Source: Microvirga sp. (lineage in GTDB: Bacteria; Pseudomonadota; Alphaproteobacteria; Rhizobiales; Beijerinckiaceae). Taken from it: a stretch of 62,242 nucleotides of DNA. Shown piece after piece: positions 54,576 to 62,242 of this stretch (position 1 is the first letter of the stretch; the number at the start of each line of letters is the position of its first letter). The stretch is taken from assembly GCA_029266525.1 (NCBI GenBank), contig JAQSWQ010000011.1, forward strand, positions 1-62,242, read 5' to 3'. Position numbers and translations under genes: made by a program. The notes beneath the pieces are model-generated. The model ran no database searches and was not told the DNA's origin. It saw only the letters and a list, made by a program, of their open reading frames with translations.

Positions 54576-55897
54576 CGCGCGGGCTCGCTCGCGCGCTCGC
54601 GCAGCTTCGTCTGCATGCGCCGGCGCTGATAGCGGCGGGCCCAGTCGCGGCGCCTTCGCGCGAAGGGCTCGTCATATTCGCTCGGCAGAACGATCGGGAC
54701 GTTGAGGCAGACGCTCTGGGCCGGCAGGACCTCCATCCAGTCGGCGATGAGCTTCTTGTAGGCCTCGCCGACCTTGCGGATGTTGCGGTCGAGATCGTAC
54801 AGGCCCAGCGGGTTCACATGCCCGTTGTCCTCGCGCAGGGCCGTATCCCAGTCGACCTGGTCGGTCAGCGAGTACCAGGTGAAGCCGACGATCGGCACGC
54901 CGCAGTTGCGCACGCGCAGCACGTTCGCCCATTGCTTCCAGAGCCAGTTCGCCGCCTCCTCGCCGCTCGGCCCTTCGTTTAGGTTCGTCTCGGTGTGCAT
55001 CACGGGGAGCTTATAGCGCTCATAGTACTGGCGGGTGATGTCGTCATAGCCGAACACCTCCCCGGCCGCCCAGGTCCGGCCGTCGGCCGCCACCCGATGC
55101 TCGTTCGTGACGTAGTAGTCGTTCCCCATGATGCAGTGATGGCGCAGGTGCCGCTCCATGAAGAAGCGGTACTCCTCGCGCGTCATGCCGTTGTCCATCA
55201 GGTACTCGTACATCTCCGAATCGACGCGACGGCCGTAGTTGAGGTCAAGCGACAAGAAGCGGCGCGAATTCATCCACTCGGCCGGCTTGATCGCTGCAGG
55301 ATCCTCGGCATGGAAGTATTCGGAGGACTCGCTCTGGACGAAGATGGCGTCGGGCCGCTCGTCGAGGATTTCCCACATCGCGAGGACGTTGGCCTTCGCG
55401 ATGTGCTTCAGCGCCGTGACGAAGCTCTTGTCGCCCGAAAGCTGCTCGTTCCACCAGCCATAGGCGGCTGAGAACAGCGCGCAGATGAACATCTCGTTCA
55501 CCGGCGTATAGAGCTGAACCCACGGGAAGCGCGCGGCGAAAGCGCGGGCGTACTCGGCAAAGAGCGCGGGGAAGTCCGGGTTCTGGAAGTCGCCGACGAA
55601 GTCCGGCACGCCGAAATGGCAGAGGTCGACGATCGGGACGACATCGATCTCCTTGAGGTAGCCGAAGGTCAGGTCCGAGAATTCCCAATCGTAACGGCCG
55701 GGCCCGAGCCAGGTCTTATGGATTGGCGGGCCGTAGCGCAGGAAGCGCACATCGAGATCCTGCAAGAGCTCGAAATCCGTCTGCCAGTGCTTGTAATGGC
55801 CGCACTTCTCCATCTCGTCGACGCGCTTGCGGCCGTTCTCGATAGTCGGATAGCTGTTCTCGATCCCCGTCGCGAACATGAACCAGTGAGCGCTCAC
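54572..55897 (-). CDS. Glycoside hydrolase family 1-like protein
   Basis: This 441 aa TIM-barrel glycosidase has WVQLYTPVNEMFICALF with the acid/base Glu 135 and LPVMHTETNLNEGP with the nucleophile Glu 303, the TxNE and TEN pattern of GH1. The C-terminal half has FTWYSLTDQVDWD and NPLGLYDLDR, typical of beta-glucosidases. It is somewhat diverged from classical GH1 (MGNDYYVTNEHR replaces the usual GxNYY). There is no signal peptide, so the substrate is intracellular and unknown. The GTG start has GGAGG seven bases upstream. It is followed by an SDR and preceded by a palindromic repeat. Confidence 0.85.
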   Translation of the reverse strand: MSAHWFMFATGIENSYPTIENGRKRVDEMEKCGHYKHWQTDFELLQDLDVRFLRYGPPIHKTWLGPGRYDWEFSDLTFGYLKEIDVVPIVDLCHFGVPDFVGDFQNPDFPALFAEYARAFAARFPWVQLYTPVNEMFICALFSAAYGWWNEQLSGDKSFVTALKHIAKANVLAMWEILDERPDAIFVQSESSEYFHAEDPAAIKPAEWMNSRRFLSLDLNYGRRVDSEMYEYLMDNGMTREEYRFFMERHLRHHCIMGNDYYVTNEHRVAADGRTWAAGEVFGYDDITRQYYERYKLPVMHTETNLNEGPSGEEAANWLWKQWANVLRVRNCGVPIVGFTWYSLTDQVDWDTALREDNGHVNPLGLYDLDRNIRKVGEAYKKLIADWMEVLPAQSVCLNVPIVLPSEYDEPFARRRRDWARRYQRRRMQTKLRERASEPAR

Positions 55898-55904
55898 GTG
55901 ATTC

Positions 55905-56104
55905 CTCCTCCGCCGCGTAGCGACCGCGGAAAGGGACCGCCACCCAACTCGGGCCTGCCTGAGTTGGGCAACTCTGGAGGCCGAACTCGGCAACAGCCGA
56001 GTTCGCTGGCGGTGGAGGGGCAAGCCCATGCACCGCGCTGGGGGATTGCCCCCTCCGCCATGCTTCGCATGGTCCTCCTCCCCCTGCTTCGCCGGTGGAA
56101 AAAG
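55905..56104. repeat. Intergenic palindromic repeat between metG and the GH1-like gene
   Basis: This roughly 200 bp non-coding block is full of hairpins: CCCAACTCGGGC with GCCTGAGTTGGG, CGAACTCGGC with GCCGAGTTCG, and GCCATGCTTCGCATGG. An outer pair, CCGCCACC and GGCGGTGG, encloses the first two. It looks like a dispersed repeat element similar in style to those in the suf operon, but its sequence is different. Confidence 0.65.
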
Positions 56105-57649
56105 CTAGGCTTCGACGGTCTCGACGTAACGCGGGAAAATCGGCTCGGGTTTCAGGAGGCGCGTTCCCGGCGGGAGCCGCTGGTCGGCGCTGACACGCGC
56201 GAGCATCCGCTCGCCCTCGGAGACGCCCAACAGCTCGAGGAGCTTCGCGGCGGCCGACGGCACGAAGGGCTGAGCCAGGATGCCGATCATCCGCAGCGTT
56301 TCTGCCGTGACGTAGAGCACGGTTCCCATCCTCACCGGATTCTGCTTCCGCAGCACCCAAGGTTCCTGCGACGCGATATAGCGGTTCGCTTCGGCGACGA
56401 CGGCCCAGATCTCGGCCAGCACCGTATGGAGGGCGAAGTTCCCCATGGCCGCCCGCGCCTTCTCCGGCAAGGCGCGGGCCGCCGCGAGCAGCGCCTCATC
56501 GGCTTGCGTGAGATCGCCCGGCGCGGGCAAGGCGCCGTCGCAGTTGCGATCGATCATGGACAGCGAGCGCTGAGCCAGGTTGCCGAGATCGTTCGCGAGA
56601 TCCGCGTTGATGCGGTTCACGATCGCCTCGTGCGAGTAGTTTCCATCCTGGCCGAACGGCACCTCGCGCAGGAAGAAATAGCGCAGCTGGTCGACGCCGT
56701 AAGCCTCCGCCAGCGCGAAGGGATCGATCACGTTGCCGACCGATTTCGACATCTTCTCCCCGCGGTTGAACAAGAATCCGTGGCCGAAGACGCGCTTCGG
56801 AACCGGGATGCCGGCCGACATCAGGAAGGCCGGCCAGTAGACCGCGTGGAAGCGGACGATGTCTTTGCCGATGATGTGCACGTCGGCCGGCCAGTAATGC
56901 CGAAGGGGGGACGAGTCGTCGGGGAAGCCGGTGCCGGTAAGATAGTTGTTGAGCGCGTCGATCCAGACATACATCACGTGCTTCGGATCGCCCGGGACGG
57001 CCAGGCCCCAGTCGAAAGTGGTGCGGCTGATCGAGAGGTCCTGCAGCCCGCCTTTCACGAAGCTCACGATCTCATTGCGGCGCGTCTCGGGGCCGACGAA
57101 ATCCCGGTTCGACTCATAAAGGCTCAGGAGCCGGTCCTGGTAGGCCGACAGCCGGAAGAAATAGCTTTCCTCCTCGATCCACTCGACCGGGGTGCCGGTC
57201 GGCGCACGGAAGCTCCCGTCGTCCTGTTTCGTAAGCTCGCTCTCGTCGTAATAGGCCTCGTCACGGACCGAGTACCATCCGGAGTACTTCGACAGGTAAA
57301 TGTCGCCATTCGCCTGCATCCGACGCCACAGCTCCTGCGTCGAGACGAGGTGATCCGGATCGGTCGTGCGAATGAAGCGGTCGAAGGAGCAGTTGAGCCG
57401 CTCGCCCATCTCGCGGAACTTCGCCGCCATCTCGTCGACAAAGGCTTTGGGCGACTTGCCCTCGCGGGTCGCGGTCTGCTGGACCTTCAGCCCGTGCTCG
57501 TCGGTGCCGGTCAGGAAGAACACGTCATAGCCGTCGATGCGCTTGAAGCGCGCGATCGCGTCGGTCGCGATCACCTCGTAGGCATGCCCGATATGCGGCA
57601 CGCCATTGGGGTAGGAGATGGCCGTGGTGATGTAGAACTTCTCGGCCAT
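56105..57649 (-). CDS. metG: Methionyl-tRNA synthetase
   Basis: This 514 aa class I synthetase charges tRNA-Met. It has [19 protein letters not shown] (HIGH), [28 protein letters not shown], and the KMSKS site [13 protein letters not shown]. The length and absence of the zinc-knuckle Cys pairs and of the C-terminal tRNA-binding domain place it in the short rhizobial type. It is the fifth gene of the rlpA-dacF-tmk-holB-metG run, with 30 bp from holB. Confidence 0.97.
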   Translation of the reverse strand: MAEKFYITTAISYPNGVPHIGHAYEVIATDAIARFKRIDGYDVFFLTGTDEHGLKVQQTATREGKSPKAFVDEMAAKFREMGERLNCSFDRFIRTTDPDHLVSTQELWRRMQANGDIYLSKYSGWYSVRDEAYYDESELTKQDDGSFRAPTGTPVEWIEEESYFFRLSAYQDRLLSLYESNRDFVGPETRRNEIVSFVKGGLQDLSISRTTFDWGLAVPGDPKHVMYVWIDALNNYLTGTGFPDDSSPLRHYWPADVHIIGKDIVRFHAVYWPAFLMSAGIPVPKRVFGHGFLFNRGEKMSKSVGNVIDPFALAEAYGVDQLRYFFLREVPFGQDGNYSHEAIVNRINADLANDLGNLAQRSLSMIDRNCDGALPAPGDLTQADEALLAAARALPEKARAAMGNFALHTVLAEIWAVVAEANRYIASQEPWVLRKQNPVRMGTVLYVTAETLRMIGILAQPFVPSAAAKLLELLGVSEGERMLARVSADQRLPPGTRLLKPEPIFPRYVETVEA

Positions 57650-57679
57650 TCGGCCCGCTCTCCCGAAGGCCTTCGTTCG

Positions 57680-58741
57680 TCAGCCTGCCCTGCGGACCGC
57701 GTCCGCAAGGTCGCCGAACAGCGAGATCACGACCGGACGCCGGTCCAGATTGAAGATCTCGGCCTCCCGCGCGGTGCGGGCGCCCTTCTCACACACCTCC
57801 ACGAGGGGCGCAAGGCGCGCCGGACCGGCTGCGGAGCGCGCCTGAAGCGTGCGCGACACCCAGCCCATCGCCGTATCGAGCGCGAGCTGGACCGCCCCCT
57901 CGCCGCCGCGCGGCGAGACCTTCTCGGCGAGCTGGATGACGCGCTTCATGTCCAGCCGCGGCAGGTCGGCGAGGAGCGCATCCGTCGCGGCGACGATCGC
58001 AGCCTTGTCCTCGTCGAGCATCTCCATCGCGCGCCGCACAGAGCCCTCGGCGAGCGCGACCGCCCGCCCCAATGCGTCGTCATCGAGATGGGACCAAGGC
58101 TCGCCGAGGCTACGGATAACCGCGCACAGGTCGGCCTCGGCAAGCGGCCGGAGTTGGAGCAGCCGGCAGCGCGAGCGGATGGTCGGGAGGAGCCGCTGCG
58201 GGCTGTGGCTGACGATCAAAAAGATCGAGCGCGGCGGCGGTTCCTCGATCACCTTGAGAAGAGCGTTGCCGCTCGATGCGTTGAGATCGTCGGCGCCGTC
58301 GACAATGCAGATTCGGTAGCCTCCCTTGCCGGCGGTCGAGGTGAAGAGGTCAAGCGCACGGCGGACGTGGTCGACCGCGATCTCGGCCGAATAGCCCTTG
58401 CCGTCCTTGCGCAGCCCACGCCGCACGACGGCGAGGTCGGGATGCGACCGCGCCGCAATCTGGCGCGCGACGGGGTGGCTCGGATCGACCGCAAGGCTCG
58501 AGGCGTCGCCGGGCACCCGCCCGCCATGGGCGAGGAGGAAGCGTGCCACGCGATAGGCGAGCGTCGCCTTGCCGACGCCCTCCGGGCCCCCGACCAGCCA
58601 GGCATGGTGCAGCCGCCCCGAGGCGATCCCGTCGCGGAACGCGGTTTCGGCAGCCGAGTGCCCGAAGAACGCCGGCTGCTCGCGGGGATGCGGCGTGCCT
58701 TCGAGCTGGTCCGGCTCGGGAAGCTCGTTCTCAGCCGGCAT
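57680..58741 (-). CDS. holB: DNA polymerase III subunit delta prime
   Basis: This 353 aa AAA+ clamp-loader subunit has FFGHSAAETAFRDGIASGRLHHAWLVGGPEGVGKATLAYRV shortened here to its parts: the opening FFGHSAAET, HHAWLVGGPEGVGKATLA (Walker A), ICIVDGADDLNASSGNALLK (Walker B with the conserved downstream Asn) and LIVSHSPQRLLPTIRSRC (sensor 1 and SRC). It loads the beta clamp during replication. It overlaps tmk by 11 bp. The start is MPAENELPEPDQ. Confidence 0.95.
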   Translation of the reverse strand: MPAENELPEPDQLEGTPHPREQPAFFGHSAAETAFRDGIASGRLHHAWLVGGPEGVGKATLAYRVARFLLAHGGRVPGDASSLAVDPSHPVARQIAARSHPDLAVVRRGLRKDGKGYSAEIAVDHVRRALDLFTSTAGKGGYRICIVDGADDLNASSGNALLKVIEEPPPRSIFLIVSHSPQRLLPTIRSRCRLLQLRPLAEADLCAVIRSLGEPWSHLDDDALGRAVALAEGSVRRAMEMLDEDKAAIVAATDALLADLPRLDMKRVIQLAEKVSPRGGEGAVQLALDTAMGWVSRTLQARSAAGPARLAPLVEVCEKGARTAREAEIFNLDRRPVVISLFGDLADAVRRAG

Positions 58742-59411
58742 GGGCTTTCCGGACCGGCTCCTCGGCGGGCAGATCGGCCGCAAAACGGGCTTCGACGGCC
58801 GCCCAGATGCGCTCCTCGACCGCGTCGGCGTGCTCGCGCGCGTCGATCAGGAGGCATCGCTCGGGCTCCTTCCGCCCGATCGCCAGGAATGCCTGCCGCA
58901 GCCGCTCATGAAACGCGATGTCTTCCGCCTCGAAGCGATCCACCCCCTCGGCCTTCGCCTCTCGGCGGGCCGCGGCACGAGAGAGACCGAGCTCGGCTGG
59001 AACGTCGAGGATGAAGGTTAGATCGGGCTTCGTCGCCCCCACCACGACCCGTTCAAGACTCGCGATCAAGCCGGGCTCGAGGCTGCCGTCGAGGCCCTGA
59101 TAGGCTCGGGTCGAATCGGCGAAGCGATCGGACAGGACGAAAGCGCCGTCCGCGAGCGCGGGGCGGATCTTCGAGTCGAGATGATCGAGCCGGGCCGCCG
59201 AGAACAGGAGCGCCTCGGCCAGATGCCCGAGCGATTTCGCGCCGCCCCGGAGAAGTGCTCCACGAATCCGCTCTGCCCGGTCGGATCCGCCCGGCTCGCG
59301 CGTCGTCACGACCGCGATGCCCCTGGCCTCGAGCCGGCGCGCGAGGCGGTCGATCTGCGTCGACTTTCCAGCCCCCTCCCCGCCTTCAAAGGTGATGAAG
59401 CGCCCGCTCAT
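58731..59411 (-). CDS. tmk: Thymidylate kinase
   Basis: This 226 aa kinase converts dTMP to dTDP. RFITFEGGEGAGKSTQIDRL is the P-loop, VVTTREPGGSDRAERIR the second conserved block, and VLSDRFADSTRAYQGL the DRxxxS site. ARREAKAEGVDRFEAEDI is the lid region. It overlaps dacF by 4 bp (ATGA) and holB by 11 bp, so the three are one translational unit. Confidence 0.97.
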   Translation of the reverse strand: MSGRFITFEGGEGAGKSTQIDRLARRLEARGIAVVTTREPGGSDRAERIRGALLRGGAKSLGHLAEALLFSAARLDHLDSKIRPALADGAFVLSDRFADSTRAYQGLDGSLEPGLIASLERVVVGATKPDLTFILDVPAELGLSRAAARREAKAEGVDRFEAEDIAFHERLRQAFLAIGRKEPERCLLIDAREHADAVEERIWAAVEARFAADLPAEEPVRKAHAG

Positions 59412-60604
59412 CCGCCGCTGGTGCTGCGGCTGAACGCCTTGCGTACGAGGCCGGTGCCAAACTCCAGCAGCCCGTCGACAGCGCGCTGAGGGATCGAGCC
59501 AACGCCGACCTCCTCGGCCGCGTAGAGCGGCATGTCCAAGGCCTGCACGTCGCCGCGCGTGACGCGCAGCCGCGCGACCTCCGCGCCTTGCTGAACCGGC
59601 GGCATGATCGGCCCCTTGTAGACGATGCGCGCGCTTACCCGCTCGCCCGTGCCGCGGGGAAAGAGGAGCCGCACCGGGCGCTTCGCCGCGAGCGGGACGG
59701 CGTTGCGGGCTCCGCCGAACACCTTCGCCTCGCCGATCACCTCCCCCTTCTCGAAGAGCAGCCGTGCCTCGAAGGCACGGAAGCCCCATTCGAGGAGCTT
59801 GCGCGCTTCCGCCTCGCGCTCGCGAGCGTTCTTGAGGCCGTTCACGGCGAGGATCAGCCTCTGGCCGTTCTGCACCGCGGAGGCAAGGAGACCGTATCCC
59901 GACTCTTCAATGTAGCCCGTCTTCAGCCCGTCAGCTCCGACGTCCAGGCGCAGCAACGGATTGCGGTTCTGCTGCCGGATCTTGTTCCAGGTGAACTCGC
60001 GCTCGGCGTAGATCTTGTAGAGTTCCGGGTACGTCTCGATGGTATGCGCGGCGAGGATCGCGAGCTCCCGCATCGTGACCTTCTGGTCCGGATGGTGGAA
60101 GCCGGTTGCGTTCCGGAAGCTCGACTTCGCCATTCCAATCTCACGCGCGCGCTTCGTCATCATGCGCGCGAAATTCTCTTCTGTGCCGGCCACGCCCTCA
60201 GCGACCGCGATGGAGGCGTCATTGCCGGATTGCACAATGATTCCGCGGAGTAGATCGGAAAGCTTGATCCGGTCGTTGAGCTTGGCAAACATCGCCGACC
60301 CGCCGGATGAGCCGCCACCCTTGCGCCAAGCGTTCTCCGAGATCACGAACTCGCTGTCGAGGGAAAGGCGACCCTGCGCGATCTCGCTGAAGATCACCTC
60401 GACCGCCATGGTCTTCGCCATGCTGGCAGGCGCCGTGAGCTCGTCGGCCGCCTTCTCGAAGAGCACCGTCCCGGTGTCGTAATCCATCAGGATCGCGTGC
60501 GGCGCGGCGGTCTGGAAGCTCTGCGCCGACGCACCCTGAGGTGCGCCTATGCCCAGCGCCACCGCGGCTGCAAGCGCAAAAGCTTGGACCGAGCACCAAC
60601 CCAT
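59408..60604 (-). CDS. D-alanyl-D-alanine carboxypeptidase (DacF/PBP5-like)
   Basis: This 398 aa periplasmic serine peptidase has a signal peptide (about residues 1-27, ending GASA). The three penicillin-binding motifs are SMAK (61-64), SGN in VQSGNDASIAV and KTG in DGLKTGYIEESGYG. It trims peptidoglycan pentapeptides. The C-terminal domain (RVSARIVYKGPIMPP and on) is the beta-rich PBP5_C part. Partner gene rlpA is immediately upstream, as in many alphaproteobacteria. Confidence 0.96.
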   Translation of the reverse strand: MGWCSVQAFALAAAVALGIGAPQGASAQSFQTAAPHAILMDYDTGTVLFEKAADELTAPASMAKTMAVEVIFSEIAQGRLSLDSEFVISENAWRKGGGSSGGSAMFAKLNDRIKLSDLLRGIIVQSGNDASIAVAEGVAGTEENFARMMTKRAREIGMAKSSFRNATGFHHPDQKVTMRELAILAAHTIETYPELYKIYAEREFTWNKIRQQNRNPLLRLDVGADGLKTGYIEESGYGLLASAVQNGQRLILAVNGLKNAREREAEARKLLEWGFRAFEARLLFEKGEVIGEAKVFGGARNAVPLAAKRPVRLLFPRGTGERVSARIVYKGPIMPPVQQGAEVARLRVTRGDVQALDMPLYAAEEVGVGSIPQRAVDGLLEFGTGLVRKAFSRSTSGG

Positions 60605-60614
60605 CGCGACGCCT

Positions 60615-60641
60615 CACATTCCCGGGAAGAGCCCGAATGTG
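60615..60641. other. Imperfect hairpin between rlpA and dacF
   Basis: CACATTCCCGGG and CCCGAATGTG pair apart from a two-base bulge, in the 76 bp between rlpA and dacF. It may be an attenuator or processing site between the two genes, or an operator for dacF. No T-run follows. Confidence 0.35.
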
Positions 60642-60680
60642 CGCGCGGGGCCGAGTGAAATCAACGCGATGATTGGCCGC

Positions 60681-61772
60681 TCACGGGTTCGTCCTGAGCG
60701 GCAGGAAGCGCTGCGGCTTGAGGTCCTTGAACGGGTCCGCCTTGGCAAAGCGAGTCTTCGGCCCCTGCGGATCGGCGTAATAGAGGCCGGCCATCACGGG
60801 GCGGGACGGTGGCGTCGGCACGAGCGCGGCGGCGCGCACCGGCGTCGCCGCATTCGGGATCGTGCCGAGATCGAATGGCCGCTCGGGCGGCAGCGGCACG
60901 CCCGGGGCGGGACGGCCGGCGGCGGGAAATTCCATCGAGGCGACCTCGATCCGGGTCTGACTGGCGGGCGCCGCCCCGGCTCCAAAGCGCGCCGGCGGCT
61001 CTTCTGCGCGGGAACCGCCGAACCAGGCGACGCTCTGAGCCGGCGTCTGCGCCGGCGGGCTCTCCTGAAGCCCTGCGAACATGGTGCGCGAGGTGCCCGG
61101 GAACGGGGCCGGGCTGCCATCGGTGCGCAGCGTCGCCATCAGCTTCTGGTCGTCGCTGCCTCTGGTCGAGGCGCGACCGACATAATCGACGCGCACGCGG
61201 GCCGTTCCCATGCGCCTGAAATCGAGCGCCTCGGCGACCCTCTCCGACACGTCGATGAGGCGGTTGGCGTGATAGGGCCCGCGATCGTTGACGCGTACGA
61301 TCATCGAACGGCTGTTCTGCGTATTCGTAATGCGCGCGTAGCTCGGCAGCGGCATCGTGGTATGCGCCGCGGCGATAGAGTGCCGGTCGAAGATCTCGCC
61401 GTTGGCGGTGAGGCGGCCGTGAAATGCCGAGCCGTACCACGAGGCGAGGCCGACGCGGGAATAGCCGCTGAGGTTTTCGCGGGGCACATAAGTGCGGCCG
61501 GCGACCTGGTAGGGCCGGCCGACGTGCTCGCGCCCGCCGCCCTTCGGCACCGGCTGACCTTCCGCGATCACGCGCGGGCTAGCCGCGACGCCGTATTTCG
61601 GATCGATCACGCGCCCATTCGAGGCGATTCGCGGCTGACCGCAGTTCGCGACGGTGAGGGCGGTCGCGATGACGGCCGCGAGCTTTGCGGCTGATGGGAG
61701 GCAGCCTCCGGCCGGCGAGAATGCCGGCGCTGTCGAACCAGCGCGTCCTGATCGCATCAAACCGCCCCGCAT
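60681..61772 (-). CDS. rlpA: RlpA-like septal ring lytic transglycosylase lipoprotein
   Basis: This 363 aa protein has a lipoprotein-type signal (LAAVIATALTVANC, residue about 44 as the lipid-bearing Cys) and the double-psi beta-barrel domain GLASWYGSAFHGRLTANGE, HTTMPLPSYARITNTQNSR, MIVRVNDRGPY and RLIDVSERVAEALDF, with the catalytic Asp in VNDRGPY. It cleaves glycan strands lacking stem peptides at the septum. The C-terminal 170 residues are a Pro/Ala-rich low-complexity region, with no SPOR domain visible. An alternative Met five codons in is possible. Confidence 0.92.
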   Translation of the reverse strand: MRGGLMRSGRAGSTAPAFSPAGGCLPSAAKLAAVIATALTVANCGQPRIASNGRVIDPKYGVAASPRVIAEGQPVPKGGGREHVGRPYQVAGRTYVPRENLSGYSRVGLASWYGSAFHGRLTANGEIFDRHSIAAAHTTMPLPSYARITNTQNSRSMIVRVNDRGPYHANRLIDVSERVAEALDFRRMGTARVRVDYVGRASTRGSDDQKLMATLRTDGSPAPFPGTSRTMFAGLQESPPAQTPAQSVAWFGGSRAEEPPARFGAGAAPASQTRIEVASMEFPAAGRPAPGVPLPPERPFDLGTIPNAATPVRAAALVPTPPSRPVMAGLYYADPQGPKTRFAKADPFKDLKPQRFLPLRTNP

Positions 61773-62068
61773 CCCGTGCCGGCCGCCTTCGGGCGGTCCG
61801 GGCTGTTCTTCGCGCTGGGAGTGATCCCCACACCAGTATCATCGGCAGCCGTTAAGGAATGGTTGCGCTGCGGCCCGGTCAATCGCGGCGTGGCGCCAAG
61901 CAACAAACATTTGTCGATCGTGGATTCCCGGCCACAGTGCCATATCAGCGTTTCGCCAGGCCATCGTTACGAAGTCGTTGCCCCCCTCCCCCGCTTCTCG
62001 GCGAATCCCCCAAGCCGACCTTCATTCCGGGGCGCTACGATCGTCTGGAGGCTAAGGGGGTCTCCACG
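61773..62068. other. Intergenic region upstream of rlpA
   Basis: These 296 bases contain no recognisable gene. They should hold the rlpA promoter (minus strand) and that of the small membrane protein (plus strand). Two GANTC sites, GATTC (61923) and GAATC (62003), lie upstream of the plus-strand gene and could be CcrM/GcrA targets. Confidence 0.45.
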
Positions 62069-62176
62069 ATGGGTTCGCTCGAAGCCATGTTGCTGATCGT
62101 CGGCAGCACGCTGGCGCTGCTTTACCTCCTCGTCCGCTATCCTGATGGGCGGCGCCGCACGCGGGTGCGCCCGTAG
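62069..62176 (+). CDS. Small single-pass membrane protein
   Basis: This 35 aa protein, MGSLEAMLLIVGSTLALLYLL and then VRYPDGRRRTRVRP, has one hydrophobic helix and a strongly basic C-terminus, so the tail should face the cytoplasm. AGGGGG lies seven bases before the ATG. I do not recognise a family, but the sharp helix-plus-basic-tail pattern and ribosome site support a real gene. Confidence 0.6.
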   Translation: MGSLEAMLLIVGSTLALLYLLVRYPDGRRRTRVRP

Positions 62177-62242
62177 GAGGGCGCGGTGACCGGCCCCTCT
62201 CCCGCGGGGGCGCCTTTCAAATCGCGCCTGCTGCGCTAAGTA

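Noticed and set aside
55616-59014. A continuous 1132-codon open frame on the plus strand
   Set aside because: It runs antisense across the GH1-like gene, metG, holB and part of tmk, all with clear families. It has His/Arg/Asp-rich shadow composition and no recognisable domain; long antisense frames are expected at this GC content.
62186-62239. A 17-codon GTG frame after GGAGGGCGCG at the right edge
   Set aside because: Too short and featureless to support, although the ribosome site is good; it could be a chance frame.

Overview
The window is about 62 kb of GC-rich, gene-dense bacterial chromosome. Gene content and order point to an alphaproteobacterium of the order Hyphomicrobiales (Rhizobiales). 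The markers are gcrA, ntrYX-hfq-hflX-mazG, hdaA behind purNM/pgsA-like/PerM genes, ppk1-ppx-rnd, rlpA-dacF-tmk-holB-metG, a SUF operon with an Irr-type operator, and DUF6894, DUF6494 and DUF6384 proteins. I cannot place it more precisely from sequence alone. I saw no rRNA, tRNA, CRISPR array, prophage or transposase.

Layout. 1-7142: a bcp peroxiredoxin running off the left edge, a large AsmA/YhdP-type envelope protein, tyrS, anmK and an alpha/beta hydrolase. 7230-14952: the SUF iron-sulfur operon (desulfurase, sufB, unknown 104 aa protein, sufC, sufD, sufS, sufT-like, then a tiny Lys/Ser/Gly peptide and a strong terminator), preceded by a perfect TTAGAA-N3-TTCTAA palindrome. 15197-29174: an accessory stretch of small secreted, lipoprotein and envelope genes with gcrA and a GcrA-tail-like microprotein, an M15-type peptidase, an MddA-like methyltransferase, PPK2, a ROK protein whose motifs are in permuted order, a cyclase, an SMP-30 protein and a possible lysozyme-like protein. 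29274-31418: a molybdopterin oxidoreductase. 31516-40745: purM-purN facing a CDP-alcohol phosphatidyltransferase, PerM transporter and hdaA, then ppk1-ppx and rnd. 40777-45408: a four-gene minus-strand operon of three poorly understood coiled-coil/membrane proteins plus a diacylglycerol-kinase-like enzyme, divergent from ntrY. 45714-51202: ntrY-ntrX-hfq-hflX. 51199-61772: a long minus-strand housekeeping run (rlpA, dacF, tmk, holB, metG, GH1-like hydrolase, SDR, tatD, PhnP-like hydrolase, mazG). The right edge holds one small membrane protein gene.

How the genes work together. The SUF genes form a complete desulfurase plus scaffold system apart from an A-type carrier and a local IscR, and their operator suggests iron/haem control through Irr. 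PPK1, PPX and PPK2 together make, degrade and use polyphosphate. NtrYX, Hfq and GcrA supply global nitrogen/redox, RNA and cell-cycle control, and HdaA controls DnaA. AnmK, DacF, RlpA and the M15-type protein act on peptidoglycan. The best candidates for something undescribed are the 40777-45408 operon, the stand-alone GcrA C-terminal motif protein, the permuted ROK protein, the SUF-linked small proteins and the AT-rich palindromic island upstream of mazG. Intergenic palindromic repeats interrupt the suf operon three times and separate metG from the GH1/SDR pair.
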